DNA of 64,000 bases from Pseudoblastomonas marina (GCF_014641655.1 NZ_BMID01000001.1:744001-808000); one strand, 5' to 3'. Numbered from the stretch's first letter, positions 1 through 9,045 are shown. Translations and numbers: made by a program. The notes: generated from the sequence alone by a model not told the origin.

Positions 1-672
1 CAGGTCAACAACGAGATCGGCACCATCCAGCCCACGGTCGACTGGCATCGCAAGGCCAAGTCGGCGAACGCGCTGTATCTGTGCGACGCGGTGCAGGCCT
101 ACGGTAAGATCGAGGTAACCGGGGCCGACATGATCGCGATCAGCGCGCACAAGATCTACGGCCCCAAGGGGATCGGCGCGTTGTGGGTGCGCGACAATAT
201 CGACCTGGGCGAGGTGCAGACCGGCGGCGGGCAGGAATACGGCCTGCGTTCGGGCACGCTCAGCCCGTCGCTGTGCGCCGGCTTCGGCGCAGCAGCGGCC
301 GAGGCGAAGGATCGGATGGCGCAGGATGCCGACCACGTCGAAAAGCTCTGGACGATCGTCGCGCAGGCATTCGACAGCTGGCGGCTCAATGGCAGTGCCG
401 AAGCGCGCTGGCATGGCAACGCCAACCTCCAGCACAACGGGATCGACGTCGCCCGCCTGATGTCGGATTGCCGCGAGGTGATGTTCTCCGCCGGTTCGGC
501 CTGCGCGAGCGGTTCGGGCCGGCCCAGCCACGTATTGAAAGCGCTGGGCCTTAGCGACAAGCAGGCTAAGAGTTCGATCCGCCTCGGCTGGGGGCGATAC
601 ACCGAGGCTGAAGAGCTTGAGCGGGCCTGTGACACGCTGCTCAAGGCCGCGCGCAAACAGGGGATCACCTGA
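1..672 (+). CDS. Cysteine desulfurase, C-terminal part (5' end outside window)
   Basis: PLP-dependent cysteine desulfurase (NifS/IscS class V aminotransferase family), which takes sulfur from L-cysteine for Fe-S cluster assembly. The reading frame is open from base 1, so the gene begins upstream. The first visible residues read VNNEIGTIQP, a family hallmark. The PLP-binding lysine lies in SAHKIYGPKG (codon 151-153). The catalytic cysteine lies in SAGSACASGSG (codon 502-504), followed by the conserved RPSHVLKALG segment. The stop overlaps the start of the ferredoxin gene by one base, so the two are translationally coupled and probably work in the same Fe-S pathway. Whether it is IscS-like or NifS-like cannot be settled without the N-terminus. 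Confidence 0.93.
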   Translation, partial: QVNNEIGTIQPTVDWHRKAKSANALYLCDAVQAYGKIEVTGADMIAISAHKIYGPKGIGALWVRDNIDLGEVQTGGGQEYGLRSGTLSPSLCAGFGAAAAEAKDRMAQDADHVEKLWTIVAQAFDSWRLNGSAEARWHGNANLQHNGIDVARLMSDCREVMFSAGSACASGSGRPSHVLKALGLSDKQAKSSIRLGWGRYTEAEELERACDTLLKAARKQGIT

Positions 673-1001
673 TGGTCCGGCTGCGCTTCAAAGAGGGCGA
701 CAAGCTCACCGAATATGACGGCGAAAGCGGTCTCACGCTGCTCGATGCGGCGCAGGCGGCGGGCATGCCGCTCGAAGGGACCTGCGAAGGCCAGATGGCC
801 TGTTCGACCTGCCATGTCCTCGTCGCGCGCGAGTGGTTCGCTCGGCTCCCCGAAGCGAGCGAAGAGGAAGAGGACCTGCTCGACCTCGCGGCCTGCGTCG
901 GCCCGACCTCGCGCCTCGCCTGCCAGATCGTGCTGGGCGAAGACCTCGACGGGCTAGAAGTCGCGATCCCCGATGAAAGCCAAGACATGCGCGCCGGTTA
1001 G
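672..1001 (+). CDS. 2Fe-2S ferredoxin, ISC/adrenodoxin type
   Basis: A 109-residue electron-transfer protein carrying one [2Fe-2S] cluster. The ligands are visible as C-x5-C-x2-C (CEGQMACSTC) followed by the fourth cysteine in LACQIVLG, the vertebrate/ISC-type spacing rather than the plant type. Such ferredoxins supply electrons for Fe-S assembly and to some P450s. The start ATG shares its A with the TGA of the cysteine desulfurase gene, which fits a role in Fe-S biogenesis. A strong hairpin follows immediately. Confidence 0.93.
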   Translation: MVRLRFKEGDKLTEYDGESGLTLLDAAQAAGMPLEGTCEGQMACSTCHVLVAREWFARLPEASEEEEDLLDLAACVGPTSRLACQIVLGEDLDGLEVAIPDESQDMRAG

Positions 1002-1006
1002 CAAAA

Positions 1007-1034
1007 AGGCCCGGCGGATTGCTCCCCCGGGCCT
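1007..1034 (-). terminator. Intrinsic terminator between convergent genes
   Basis: Perfect 8-bp inverted repeat AGGCCCGG/CCGGGCCT flanked on the low-coordinate side by a run of five A. Read on the minus strand this is a GC stem followed by a U tract, so it terminates the outer-membrane protein gene that ends at 1059. It can also form a stem at the end of the ferredoxin transcript. Confidence 0.75.
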
Positions 1035-1058
1035 CCTGTCTGGCGTCTGCGCCAACTA

Positions 1059-1676
1059 TCAGAAACGATAGGCGACCGTGGCCATGCCTTGGTGGCGTTC
1101 GAGGTCCACGCCGAGCGCGGTGCCGTCGAATTCGAGTTCGCCATAATTCGAATAGCGATACTCGACGCGCGCGGTCAGGTTGTCGGCGAGGCGGAATTCG
1201 CCGCCCGCGCCGACGCGGAAACCGTCGGCATTCGAGCTGTCCGAGAGCGCGACGCCCGGTGCGGTGTAGTCGAGGTCGAACTTCTGGTTGGTGTAGCCGC
1301 CCTTGACGTAGAGGAAGCCGTTGTCGCTGGCGAAGATGCCGGCACGCGCGCCGACATAGATGTCGCGCCCGGCAGTGAACGATGCGGTGTCGCCGGCCAC
1401 GAGAACATTGGTGTCGTCGACGCCGATGCTGCTTTCGCTCAGTTCGGCCTCGACGCCGAACACGGCGTTGTCGGTCGCGAAATCGTAACCGAGGATGGTG
1501 CCGTAGGCGACGCCTTCCTCGCTTTCGCTGTCGGTGCCGTCATCGACCTGGATGCTGTCGACGCCGACGGTGGCGCCGAGATAGGGGCCGGTGAAGGCTT
1601 CGCTGCGGTCCTGCGCCAGGGAGGGAGTGGCGGCGAGGGCGGCAACGAGGGCTGCGGCGGAAATATAGGTCTTCAT
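1059..1676 (-). CDS. Small outer-membrane beta-barrel protein (OmpA/Omp25-like porin family)
   Basis: A 205-residue exported protein. Residues 1-21 are a typical signal peptide with an AxA-type cleavage region before Gln-22. The rest consists of alternating amphipathic strands rich in Gly/Asp/Tyr with motifs such as PYLGATVGVD, YVGARAGIF and NLTARVEYRYSNYG, and it ends in ATVAYRF, a C-terminal aromatic beta-signal recognised by the BAM complex. This is the pattern of 8-stranded 'outer membrane beta-barrel' proteins (OmpW/OmpA-N/Omp25 type). A GGAG ribosome site lies 7 bases before the ATG. The leader contains an unusual G10 tract (see findings). Specific function unknown. Confidence 0.85.
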   Translation of the reverse strand: MKTYISAAALVAALAATPSLAQDRSEAFTGPYLGATVGVDSIQVDDGTDSESEEGVAYGTILGYDFATDNAVFGVEAELSESSIGVDDTNVLVAGDTASFTAGRDIYVGARAGIFASDNGFLYVKGGYTNQKFDLDYTAPGVALSDSSNADGFRVGAGGEFRLADNLTARVEYRYSNYGELEFDGTALGVDLERHQGMATVAYRF

Positions 1677-1707
1677 TGGTTACTCCAGTTCTTGTTCTGA
1701 TTCTCGC

Positions 1708-1717
1708 GGGGGGGGGG
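1708..1717. repeat. G10 homopolymer tract in the OMP gene leader, inside an inverted repeat
   Basis: Ten consecutive G on the plus strand (C10 on the mRNA-like minus strand), followed by one A and five more G. It lies about 31 bases upstream of the OMP start codon. The tract is flanked by the perfect 7-base inverted repeat TTCTCGC (1701-1707)/GCGAGAA (1726-1732). Homopolymers of this length are prone to slipped-strand mispairing. Confidence 0.7.
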
Positions 1718-1864
1718 AGGGGGAAGCGAGAACCGTCCCGAAACGACCTTCGAACTGTCGCGCGAATGAACGGAAAAACGATTTGCCGACCAATGGCGCG
1801 ACCCTGTCGACGAGCGTCTCGAACCAGCGGGACGAACGAGACCGGGAATGGGTTCCACACAAAA

Positions 1865-1898
1865 AGGGCCGACGCGGCTGAAATGCCGCGCCGGCCCT
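1865..1898 (-). terminator. Intrinsic terminator of the DJ-1/PfpI gene
   Basis: A 14-bp stem (1865-1878 with 1885-1898, one mismatch, six-base loop TGAAAT) preceded on the plus strand by AAAAA, so that minus-strand RNA has a GC-rich hairpin followed by UUUUUGUG. It sits 19 bases past the stop of the gene at 1917-2462. The interval 1733-1864 holds nothing else I recognise and probably contains the promoter of the OMP gene. Confidence 0.85.
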
Positions 1899-1916
1899 GA
1901 TTCATCGGCGAAATTT

Positions 1917-2462
1917 TCAGGCGTTTTCGGGGACGCGACCCTTCACCCGGGCGATCAGCGCGTCGCTGAAGGCGGGGATATCGTCGGGATTGCGCGAGGT
2001 GATCAGGTTGCCGTCTTCGGCGACCTCCTGGTCCACGACATTCGCCCCGGCATTGGCGAGGTCGGTCCGGATCGACGGCCAGCTGGTCACGGTCTTGCCC
2101 TTCACCAAGTCCGCTTCGGCAAGCAGCCACGGCGCGTGGCAGATTGCGGCGATCGGCTTGTTCGACATGCCGAATTCGCGGACGATCGCGACGGCGCGTT
2201 CGTTCATGCGAAGGATATCGGGGTTGATCTGGCCGCCCGGCAGCAAGAGCGCATCGAAATCGTCACACGACGAAATTTCGTCGACCGTCTTGTCGACCGC
2301 GACGCTTTCGCCCCAGTTCTTGTCGTTCCAGCCCGTGATCGAGCCGGCTTCGAGACTGACGACGGTGGTTTCGATTCCGGCATCTTCGAGATTGGCCTTC
2401 GGCTTCATCAGCTCGGACTGTTCGAAGCCGTTGGTGGCGAGGATCATTACGCGTTGGGTCAT
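1917..2462 (-). CDS. DJ-1/PfpI family protein (YhbO-like type 1 glutamine amidotransferase fold)
   Basis: A 181-residue cytoplasmic protein of the DJ-1/ThiJ/PfpI superfamily. Members are reported as proteases, chaperones or glyoxalase/deglycase enzymes protecting against reactive aldehydes. The nucleophile elbow is visible as AAICHAPWLLAEA, with Cys followed by His as in PfpI/YhbO. The fold's N-terminal strand RVMILATNGFEQSEL carries the conserved Glu that partners the cysteine. Length matches the family. The start is supported by an AAGGAG ribosome site 7 bases upstream. Single-gene unit with its own terminator. Confidence 0.88.
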   Translation of the reverse strand: MTQRVMILATNGFEQSELMKPKANLEDAGIETTVVSLEAGSITGWNDKNWGESVAVDKTVDEISSCDDFDALLLPGGQINPDILRMNERAVAIVREFGMSNKPIAAICHAPWLLAEADLVKGKTVTSWPSIRTDLANAGANVVDQEVAEDGNLITSRNPDDIPAFSDALIARVKGRVPENA

Positions 2463-2560
2463 GGAGGTGCTCCTTATGTGCTTTCACCTTCCCAACGGCT
2501 GGGGAACACTCGACGTTCCGGCTATGATGCGAGCCGTGTAAGGATTGCGATCGAACCGGT

Positions 2561-4294
2561 TCACTCTGCCAGCACTGCGGTCTCCCCCAGTGCCCAGCTA
2601 TTCTTGACGTGGTTGACGAAGAGCGGCCGATGGTTGCGGAAATCGGCTTGGGCATCCGCGCCGAAGTCGCCCGCAGCCGTACGCTGAACTATTCCGGCGA
2701 TCGCCTTGCGATATAGGGTGCGCGCATAAGGCCCGTTTGCGAAATCGCCTGTTCGGGCGAAGTTGGCGGCGTACCACAGGATCTTTATCCGTTCGGGCAG
2801 GTCGGCCTGGAATGTAGCGTCCACCAGCGCCGCGATGCTGCGATAAAGCGTGGCGGCTTCGTCCTTCTTCCCGTTTACGGACATGGCATCTGCGAGGTTC
2901 GCAGAGGCGATGGCATAGAGAAGGGATCGCTCTCCGAACGCGGCACGTCTGATCTCCGCGACCCGCAAAAGCCGGCGTTCGGCTTCGCCCGTCTGCTCCA
3001 GTTCGGAGAGGGCGACGGCAAGGTTCATTTCGATCGTGGCGCAATCGGGATGGTCTGGTCCAAGGTTCGACTGGCAGATCTCCAACGCGCCCGCATAAGT
3101 ATCGCGGGCCTCCGCATATTTTTGCGTAGTGAAATAGAGCGCCCCGAGATTGTTGAGGCGGAACGCGACGTAGTAATCGTTTTCGCCCAACACCCGCATA
3201 GCCTGGTCCACCGCTGCGCGAAAATAGCGCTCGGCTTCTCCATAGCGGTAGCGGTCCTGCATTATCGTGCCCAGGCCATCGAGGATCACCGCGTAGATGT
3301 ATTCGGCAGAATTTGCCGCCGCCATCGCTTCATCAGCAGTACCAATCACTTGCGCTTTCTGAACCAGGGCTCTTTCGATCTCGTCGAGAGCCTCCAGCAG
3401 CAATTGTTCCTTACGCAGCAGGTCGTTCTTTTCTCCTACGATGATCGCCAATTGTTGCAGCGCAGAACCGATAGAGCGGTGATCCTCCGGACTATTGGCA
3501 CGAAACAGAGTGATGCTGCGGGAAAGAACCTTCTCGGCTTCGTCATATCTTTCGAGTGCGCCAAGCAGCGTTGCCAGAAGCATGAGCGCCTCGGCAGTTT
3601 CCAGACTGGTTGTCCCGAATTTTTCCATCGCGAGGGCGAGCGTTTGACGGGCGATCGGCTCGGCTTCACGAAAAACACCCGCATTGAGCAAGCTATTGGT
3701 GGTCTCGATGCCGAGGGTATAGAGTTTCCCCGGATCCGCGTCAGCCATCGATTTCTGGAGGTCGATCATCTGCGCAAAAAGATCCGGATTGCGCGACGTG
3801 ACGAAACTTTGACGCAGATTGCGTTCGAGATTGACCGTGACCAGGCGCGTGAACGGGTCGGACGGGCCAAGAATGGCAGAATATGTACCGATCGCAGCGC
3901 GATACAACGCGCGCGCCTCGTCAAATCGCTGCTGCTGGTCCAGGGTCTGAGCGAGATTGTTCTGCATCCCGGCCTGGGCAAGCGTGGGCTCGGCCGAAAG
4001 CTTTTGGGCCAGGGCAAGGCCGCGCCTCGCCACAGCTTCTCCTTCGGGCAAGCGGTTCGGTGCGCGCAGCGAGAACTCGGAGGTCGCCAGGAAAAGATCG
4101 AAACACGCTTCTCCCAACGGCGCCTTCTGTTCGCATTCGAAAAGCAGGGGGAGGGTCATGGCAAACGCCGCTTCGCCGTCGCCGCTGGCGAACAGGGCGT
4201 CGGCCTCTGCTGGCACGGACCAGCGTTCCTGTGCGTGTATGTTGGTTGGCCCGAAAAGGAGGGATATTGCCCCGAGAGCGAAGATATACCTCAT
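2561..4294 (-). CDS. Secreted tetratricopeptide-repeat protein
   Basis: A 577-residue protein with a signal peptide (about residues 1-21, ending HAQ). The remainder is almost all helical TPR repeats: conserved small/large residue patterns such as FDEARALYRAAIG, YDEAEKVLSRSI, YGEAERYFRAAV, YAEARDTYAGALEI and a Kinesin-light-chain-like LGPDHPDCATIEMNLA unit. This suggests a periplasmic protein-binding scaffold. Its last 36 residues carry GADAQADFRNHRPLF..HV..SWAL, matching the C-terminal motif of the four TPR proteins at 46-53.6 kb, so it belongs to the same subfamily although it stands alone here. The substrate or partner cannot be read from the sequence. Confidence 0.85.
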   Translation of the reverse strand: MRYIFALGAISLLFGPTNIHAQERWSVPAEADALFASGDGEAAFAMTLPLLFECEQKAPLGEACFDLFLATSEFSLRAPNRLPEGEAVARRGLALAQKLSAEPTLAQAGMQNNLAQTLDQQQRFDEARALYRAAIGTYSAILGPSDPFTRLVTVNLERNLRQSFVTSRNPDLFAQMIDLQKSMADADPGKLYTLGIETTNSLLNAGVFREAEPIARQTLALAMEKFGTTSLETAEALMLLATLLGALERYDEAEKVLSRSITLFRANSPEDHRSIGSALQQLAIIVGEKNDLLRKEQLLLEALDEIERALVQKAQVIGTADEAMAAANSAEYIYAVILDGLGTIMQDRYRYGEAERYFRAAVDQAMRVLGENDYYVAFRLNNLGALYFTTQKYAEARDTYAGALEICQSNLGPDHPDCATIEMNLAVALSELEQTGEAERRLLRVAEIRRAAFGERSLLYAIASANLADAMSVNGKKDEAATLYRSIAALVDATFQADLPERIKILWYAANFARTGDFANGPYARTLYRKAIAGIVQRTAAGDFGADAQADFRNHRPLFVNHVKNSWALGETAVLAE

Positions 4295-4435
4295 GGCCAG
4301 ACGTTATCATTCCCGATGAGCAAAGACATCAGACAAAAACTTTCCACGGCTTGCGGACACGGATGTGAACCATTTTCCCCTGTTAGTCTGGTCGAGCAAC
4401 TTCTTCGGCCCGGACGCAGGGGCTAGGGAATTCCG

Positions 4436-6727
4436 ATGTCTGCTACCGACACCACCGATTCCGATCCGTTCGATGCGATCGTCGACGCGCCGTTCGATAG
4501 CGCGCTGTCCGAACGTTACCTCGTCTATGCGTTGTCGACGATCACCGCGCGTTCGCTGCCCGACCTGCGCGACGGCTTGAAGCCCGTGCATCGCCGCCTG
4601 CTGTGGGCGATGCGGCAATTGCGGCTCAATCCCGACAGCGCGTTCAAGAAATCCGCGCGCGTAGTCGGCGACGTGATCGGCAAGTACCACCCTCATGGCG
4701 ATGCCAGCGTCTACGATGCGATGGTCCGCCTCGCGCAGGATTTCGCGCTGCGCTATCCACTGGTCGAGGGGCAGGGCAATTTCGGCAATGTCGACGGCGA
4801 TAACGCCGCTGCCTACCGCTACACCGAGGCCCGCCTGACCAAGACGGCGATGCGCCTGATGGCCGGGCTCGACGAGGGCACGGTCGAATTCATCCCGACC
4901 TACAATGGCGAGGAGCAGGAGCCGGAGATCTTCCCCGGCCTGTTCCCCAATTTGCTGGCCAACGGCGCGAGCGGGATCGCGGTCGGGATGGCAACCAATA
5001 TTCCGTCGCACAACGTCGCCGAGGTGATCGACGCGACGCTCGAGCTGATCGATAATCCGCATGTTGAGCACGCGCGGCTGATGGAGTTGATGCCGGGGCC
5101 CGATTTCGCCACCGGCGGGGTGCTCGCCGAGAGCGCCGAGGCGATCAGCAACGCCTATGAGACCGGCCGTGGCTCGCTGCGCGTCCGCGGGCGCTTCTTC
5201 GCCGAAGAGGCGGACAGCGCCGATGATCGCGAGGCGGGGCTCGAGCGCCAGAAGGGCGGCGGCTACCAGCTTGTCATCTCCGAAATCCCCTATCAGGTCG
5301 CCAAGGGCAAGCTGATCGAGCAGATCGCACAGGCGATCGCCGACAAGAAGCTGCCGATCCTCGAGGACGTTCGCGACGAGAGCGACGAGAAGATCCGCAT
5401 CGTGCTGGTGCCCAAGTCGCGAAATGTCGATCCCGACCTGCTCAAGGAAGGGCTCTACAAGCTCACCGACCTCGAGACCCGGTTCGGGCTCAACATGAAC
5501 GTGCTCGATGCGAGCCGCACGCCGATGGTGATGGGGCTGAAGGAACTGCTCTCGAACTGGATTACGAGCCAGATCGAGATCCTGCAGCGCCGCAGCCAAC
5601 ACCGGCTCGACCAGATCGCCGGGCGGCTGGAGCTGGTCGAAGGCTATATCATCGCATTCCTCAACCTCGACCGGGTGATCGAGATCATCCGCACCGAGGA
5701 CGAACCCAAGCCTGTGATGATGGCGGAGTTCAAGCTCACCGACCGCCAGGCCGAGGCGATCCTCAACATGCGGCTGCGGTCCTTGCGCAAGCTGGAGGAA
5801 ATGCAGCTGCGGCAGGAAAAGGACGACCTCCTGGCCGAACGCGAAGAACTCGAGAAGCTGCTCGGCTCGCCCGCCCGCCAGCGCACGCGGCTGAAGCGCG
5901 ACCTCAAGGCGCTGCAGAAGGAATACGGGCTCGATACCGATCTCGGTGCGCGGCGCACGCTGATCGCCGAGCCCGCCGCCGCGACCGAGTTCAGCATGGA
6001 CGCGATGATCGAGAAGGAGCCGGTGACGGTGATCCTGTCGCAGAAGGGCTGGATCCGCGGGGCCAAGGGACACCTCCCGCTCGACCAGGAGTTCAAGTAC
6101 AAGGAGGGCGACGGCCCGGCCTTCCTCCTCCATGCGCAGACGACCGACAAGCTGTTGCTGGTGGCCGACAATGGCCGCTTCTTCACGCTCGGCGCGGACA
6201 AGCTCCCGGGCGCGCGCGGCTTCGGCGAGCCGGTGCGCAACACGCTCGATATCGAGACCGAGGCCGATATAGCCGCGCTGATCGTGAGCGATCCGAAAGG
6301 CAAGCTGCTGCTGGCCTCGAGCACCGGCAAGGGATTCCAGGCTCCGATGTCAGACCTCGTCTCCGAGACGCGCAAGGGCAAGCAGGTCGTCAATGTCGGC
6401 AAGGACGGGAAGCTGGTTGTCGTGCGGCGGATCGAGCCCGATCACGATCACGTCGCGGTGGTTGGCGACAACCGCAAGCTGGTCGTGTTCCATCTCGACG
6501 AGTTGAAGGAGCTGTCGCGCGGGCAGGGGGTCAAGCTACAGGGCTACCGCGATGGCGGGCTGGCCGATGCGACCACCTTCAAGCTCGAGGATGGTCTCAG
6601 CTGGACGATGGGCGGCAAGGGTGACCGCACCCGGACCGAGACCGAGATCTGGCAATGGAAGGTCGCACGCGGCGGGGCAGGGCGCTTGCCGCCCCAGGGT
6701 TTCCCGCGCGACAACAAGTTCGGATAG
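4436..6727 (+). CDS. parC: DNA topoisomerase IV subunit A
   Basis: A 763-residue type IIA topoisomerase breakage-reunion subunit; with ParE it decatenates sister chromosomes. The order is the winged-helix/tower domain with the [20 protein letters not shown] motif, the catalytic tyrosine Y129 in AYRYTEARL, a coiled-coil gate, then a degenerate C-terminal beta-pinwheel. There is no GyrA-box (QRRGGKG), which favours ParC over GyrA, as does the length. In the quinolone-resistance region the residue matching E. coli Ser80 is Ala90 and Glu84 is Asp94. Monocistronic, ending in a strong bidirectional terminator. Confidence 0.95.
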   Translation: MSATDTTDSDPFDAIVDAPFDSALSERYLVYALSTITARSLPDLRDGLKPVHRRLLWAMRQLRLNPDSAFKKSARVVGDVIGKYHPHGDASVYDAMVRLAQDFALRYPLVEGQGNFGNVDGDNAAAYRYTEARLTKTAMRLMAGLDEGTVEFIPTYNGEEQEPEIFPGLFPNLLANGASGIAVGMATNIPSHNVAEVIDATLELIDNPHVEHARLMELMPGPDFATGGVLAESAEAISNAYETGRGSLRVRGRFFAEEADSADDREAGLERQKGGGYQLVISEIPYQVAKGKLIEQIAQAIADKKLPILEDVRDESDEKIRIVLVPKSRNVDPDLLKEGLYKLTDLETRFGLNMNVLDASRTPMVMGLKELLSNWITSQIEILQRRSQHRLDQIAGRLELVEGYIIAFLNLDRVIEIIRTEDEPKPVMMAEFKLTDRQAEAILNMRLRSLRKLEEMQLRQEKDDLLAEREELEKLLGSPARQRTRLKRDLKALQKEYGLDTDLGARRTLIAEPAAATEFSMDAMIEKEPVTVILSQKGWIRGAKGHLPLDQEFKYKEGDGPAFLLHAQTTDKLLLVADNGRFFTLGADKLPGARGFGEPVRNTLDIETEADIAALIVSDPKGKLLLASSTGKGFQAPMSDLVSETRKGKQVVNVGKDGKLVVVRRIEPDHDHVAVVGDNRKLVVFHLDELKELSRGQGVKLQGYRDGGLADATTFKLEDGLSWTMGGKGDRTRTETEIWQWKVARGGAGRLPPQGFPRDNKFG

Positions 6728-6730
6728 AAA

Positions 6731-6760
6731 AGGGGCCGGAGGATTGCTCCTCCGGCCCCT
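6731..6760. terminator. Bidirectional terminator between parC and the exported protein gene
   Basis: Perfect 13-bp inverted repeat (6731-6743 with 6748-6760, loop TTGC). It is followed on the plus strand by TTTCGATTTTC and preceded by AAAA, so both convergent transcripts gain a GC stem plus a U-rich tail. It starts 4 bases after the parC stop. Confidence 0.9.
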
Positions 6761-6790
6761 TTCGATTTTCCAGCTAGAAGCGGGTGTCGC

Positions 6791-7345
6791 TTACTGGCCG
6801 CCTTCGGCGGTCATCGTGCCGGTGGTGCCCTGGGCTTCCATCGCGGCCATGATGTCGGCCATCGCGACGAGCGCGACGAGCTTCTGGTCGACCACCGCGA
6901 ACTGTTCGCGGGTCAGCGCGACCGCGCCTTCGCCGTGGCTGACGACGATGTTGTCGCCTTCGACGCTCTTGATCGCGCCGATCGGCATACCCTTGACGGT
7001 GGCGACGTCGGCACCGACGACGAGCGCGGCGTCACGAGCGGCATCGGCCTGCTGCTTGGCAGCCTGGAGCATGCCGACGATCTGCGCCTTGGTGGCGTTG
7101 ACCGTGGGGCCGTTGTCGCCAGCGCCGAACGCGGCGGTGGGAACGGGAGCCTTCATGCCGTCGACAACGAGGATGGCGGTTTCGCCTTCGACGCTTTCGA
7201 TTGTGCCGATTTCCATGCCGTCATTGCCGTAGACGGTCGCACCGGCGGTGGCGGTGACGGTCGCACCGGCGTCCTGCGCAAGCGCGGCGCCCGGGACGGC
7301 GGCGATGGCAAGAGCGGCGGCAGCGGCCAGCTTGTTGAATTTCAT
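6791..7345 (-). CDS. Exported hypothetical protein with two PRC-barrel-like repeats
   Basis: A 184-residue protein with a signal peptide (residues 1-23, ending ALAQ). The mature part has two similar units: VYGNDGMEIGTIESVEG..AILVVDG and VKGMPIGAIKSVEGDNIVVSHG. They resemble the 'metric of identity plus turn' pattern of PRC-barrel-like beta domains, joined by an Ala-rich helix (LQAAKQQADAARDAA). The start at 7345 is preferred over an upstream in-frame ATG because it is followed at once by the signal peptide and preceded by GGAAGGGAT. Function unknown; probably periplasmic. Confidence 0.75.
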   Translation of the reverse strand: MKFNKLAAAAALAIAAVPGAALAQDAGATVTATAGATVYGNDGMEIGTIESVEGETAILVVDGMKAPVPTAAFGAGDNGPTVNATKAQIVGMLQAAKQQADAARDAALVVGADVATVKGMPIGAIKSVEGDNIVVSHGEGAVALTREQFAVVDQKLVALVAMADIMAAMEAQGTTGTMTAEGGQ

Positions 7346-7463
7346 GTCGGATCCCTTCCGTTTGTCAGAACTCTGCCCTTCCCCAGGCACCGAGGGGGGT
7401 ACGTGGCAATGGGCATGATATGATTGTTGCACCTTCGTCGAGGCACCTTCGCAGCCGAAGCGC

Positions 7464-7489
7464 GAAAGCCCTATATGTAGGGAGCTTTC
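7464..7489. other. Imperfect palindrome in the 207-base gap upstream of the exported protein
   Basis: GAAAGC-CCTA ... TAGGG-A-GCTTTC, an interrupted inverted repeat of about 10 bp per arm around TATG. It lies about 120 bases upstream of the start at 7345, between it and the aspartic-protease gene. It could be an operator or a 3' hairpin of the upstream transcript; there is no U tract. The rest of 7346-7552 shows nothing I recognise. Confidence 0.4.
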
Positions 7490-7552
7490 CCATGTTGCAA
7501 CTGCGAGATAGGTTATAGCGGATCGAAACTGAAGCTGGCCTGAAGCGCGCGG

Positions 7553-8230
7553 TCAGGATTCGGGCACCAGAATCAACACGTCGTCCTCCACCCTCCAGCT
7601 GTCGAGGCGCGAGAGGAAATTCATTCCAAGCACGTTGACGTTGCCGATCGCGGGCGAGACCACGACATCGAGATCGCGCGCGGTCACGCTGCCCGCCTCG
7701 AGGATATCGATCGTGGCGAGCTGTGCAGGGGCGTTGCCGTTGGCGGTGCGCATGATCACGGGCTGGCGATAAGGGATCGGCTCGACCCGCCCTGCGGCGG
7801 CGGCCGCGGTCGAAAGGGCAGTAAGCGTCGCCCCGGTATCGATCAGGAACCGCGCCTGCGCGCCGTTGACCTGGCCTTCGACCCAAAAATGCCCGTCGCG
7901 CGACAAAGGGATGCGGGTCTCGCTGCCTTCGACGATTTGCTCGGGCATGCCGATCTGCGGCATCGCGAGGTCGAGATCGGGGTTGAGACGCGCGGCGTTG
8001 ACGATCGTCAGCACCAGCGCCGCGGCGATCCCGAGATGACCGACCGTGCGCATTGCCGCGCCCCCGCGCCGGGTCGCGAGGCCGAACAGGTTGCCGCCGA
8101 CCACCAGCAGGATCGAGACAAGTGCCAGCGCGAGCAAGGGCTGCGAGAGCAGGAAATCGCCGGCCGAGGGGAGCGTGATGTCGGAGGGTCCGCGCATGGA
8201 GGACAATATAGGCATGCCCGCGCCGATCAC
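7553..8230 (-). CDS. Membrane-anchored retropepsin-like aspartic protease (TIGR02281 type)
   Basis: A 225-residue protein of the clan AA single-domain aspartic protease family common in Alphaproteobacteria. Two hydrophobic segments lie near residues 26-45 and 58-74 ([20 protein letters not shown] and [13 protein letters not shown]). They are followed by a protease domain with catalytic [13 protein letters not shown] and the later [26 protein letters not shown], the usual ending of the fold. The start is taken as GTG 8230, because its GTGA overlaps the ksgA stop and AAAGAG lies upstream; ATG at 8215 or 8197 are alternatives. Being coupled to ksgA it is the last gene of the lptD-surA-pdxA-ksgA run. 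The substrate is unknown. Confidence 0.85.
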   Translation of the reverse strand: MIGAGMPILSSMRGPSDITLPSAGDFLLSQPLLALALVSILLVVGGNLFGLATRRGGAAMRTVGHLGIAAALVLTIVNAARLNPDLDLAMPQIGMPEQIVEGSETRIPLSRDGHFWVEGQVNGAQARFLIDTGATLTALSTAAAAAGRVEPIPYRQPVIMRTANGNAPAQLATIDILEAGSVTARDLDVVVSPAIGNVNVLGMNFLSRLDSWRVEDDVLILVPES

Positions 8231-9045
8231 GAGAGCTCTTTCGCAAGCGCAACATAATCGGCGACGGAGAGGGTTTCGGCACGACGCGTAGGCTCGATCC
8301 CGATCGCCTCGAGTGCGGCGATCGCGCCGGGTACCGATTTGAGCGACTGGCGCAGCATCTTGCGCCGCTGGCCGAAGGCCGCTTCGGTCAGCCGCGAAAG
8401 GATCGTCGGGCTTACCTTTTCGGGCATGGTTGTGGGCTCGATATGGACGATCGCGCTCATGACCTTGGGCGGGGGCGTGAAGGCGCTGCGGTGGACCTTC
8501 ATCGCCAGCGACGCGCGCGAGCGCCACTGCGCGAGCACGGCGAGCCGGCCATAGGTGCCGGAACCTTCCTTCGCGACGATCCGATCGGCGACCTCGCGCT
8601 GGAACATTAGTGTGAGCGAGGTCCATGCAGGCGGCCATGCCTTGGCCGACAGCCAGTCGACCAGCAGCGCGGTGCCGACATTGTAAGGCAAGTTGGCGAC
8701 CACCGCATACGGCGTGTCGAACAGAGAATCGTGATCGACATCGAGCGCGTCGCCCTCGATCACCGTGAGCTGGCCGGGGAAAGCTTCCTCGAGCTCGGCG
8801 AGGGCGGGAAGGCACCGGGCATCGCGTTCGATCGCGGTGACCTTCGCGCCGGCGCGCAGCAGCGCCCGGGTCAGGCCGCCCGGGCCGGGGCCGATCTCGA
8901 GCACCGGACGTCCCGCGAGATCGCCGGGGACGGCCGCGATACGGTCGAGCAATTGTTCGTCGAACAGGAAGTTCTGGCCGAGCGCCTTGCTGGCAGAAAG
9001 CCCGTGGCGGGCGATGACGTCGCGCAAGGGGGGGAGGCCGCTCAT
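8227..9045 (-). CDS. rsmA: 16S rRNA (adenine1518-N6/adenine1519-N6)-dimethyltransferase
   Basis: A 272-residue SAM-dependent methyltransferase (KsgA) that dimethylates two adenines in the 3' terminal helix of 16S rRNA during small-subunit maturation. Visible motifs are [10 protein letters not shown] at the N-terminus, the SAM-binding [16 protein letters not shown], the acidic ERD after beta-2, and the catalytic [11 protein letters not shown] (N-L-P-Y motif IV). The C-terminal helical domain contains the conserved [13 protein letters not shown]. The start at 9045 overlaps the pdxA stop as ATGA, which excludes the longer in-frame extension. Length matches E. coli KsgA (273). Confidence 0.96.
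   Translation of the reverse strand: MSGLPPLRDVIARHGLSASKALGQNFLFDEQLLDRIAAVPGDLAGRPVLEIGPGPGGLTRALLRAGAKVTAIERDARCLPALAELEEAFPGQLTVIEGDALDVDHDSLFDTPYAVVANLPYNVGTALLVDWLSAKAWPPAWTSLTLMFQREVADRIVAKEGSGTYGRLAVLAQWRSRASLAMKVHRSAFTPPPKVMSAIVHIEPTTMPEKVSPTILSRLTEAAFGQRRKMLRQSLKSVPGAIAALEAIGIEPTRRAETLSVADYVALAKELS

Noticed and set aside
4307-6133. Long open frame (608 codons) on the minus strand across parC
   Set aside because: Antisense to a certain gene; composition is the low-complexity Leu/Arg/Gly-rich type produced by high-GC codon bias, with no motif.
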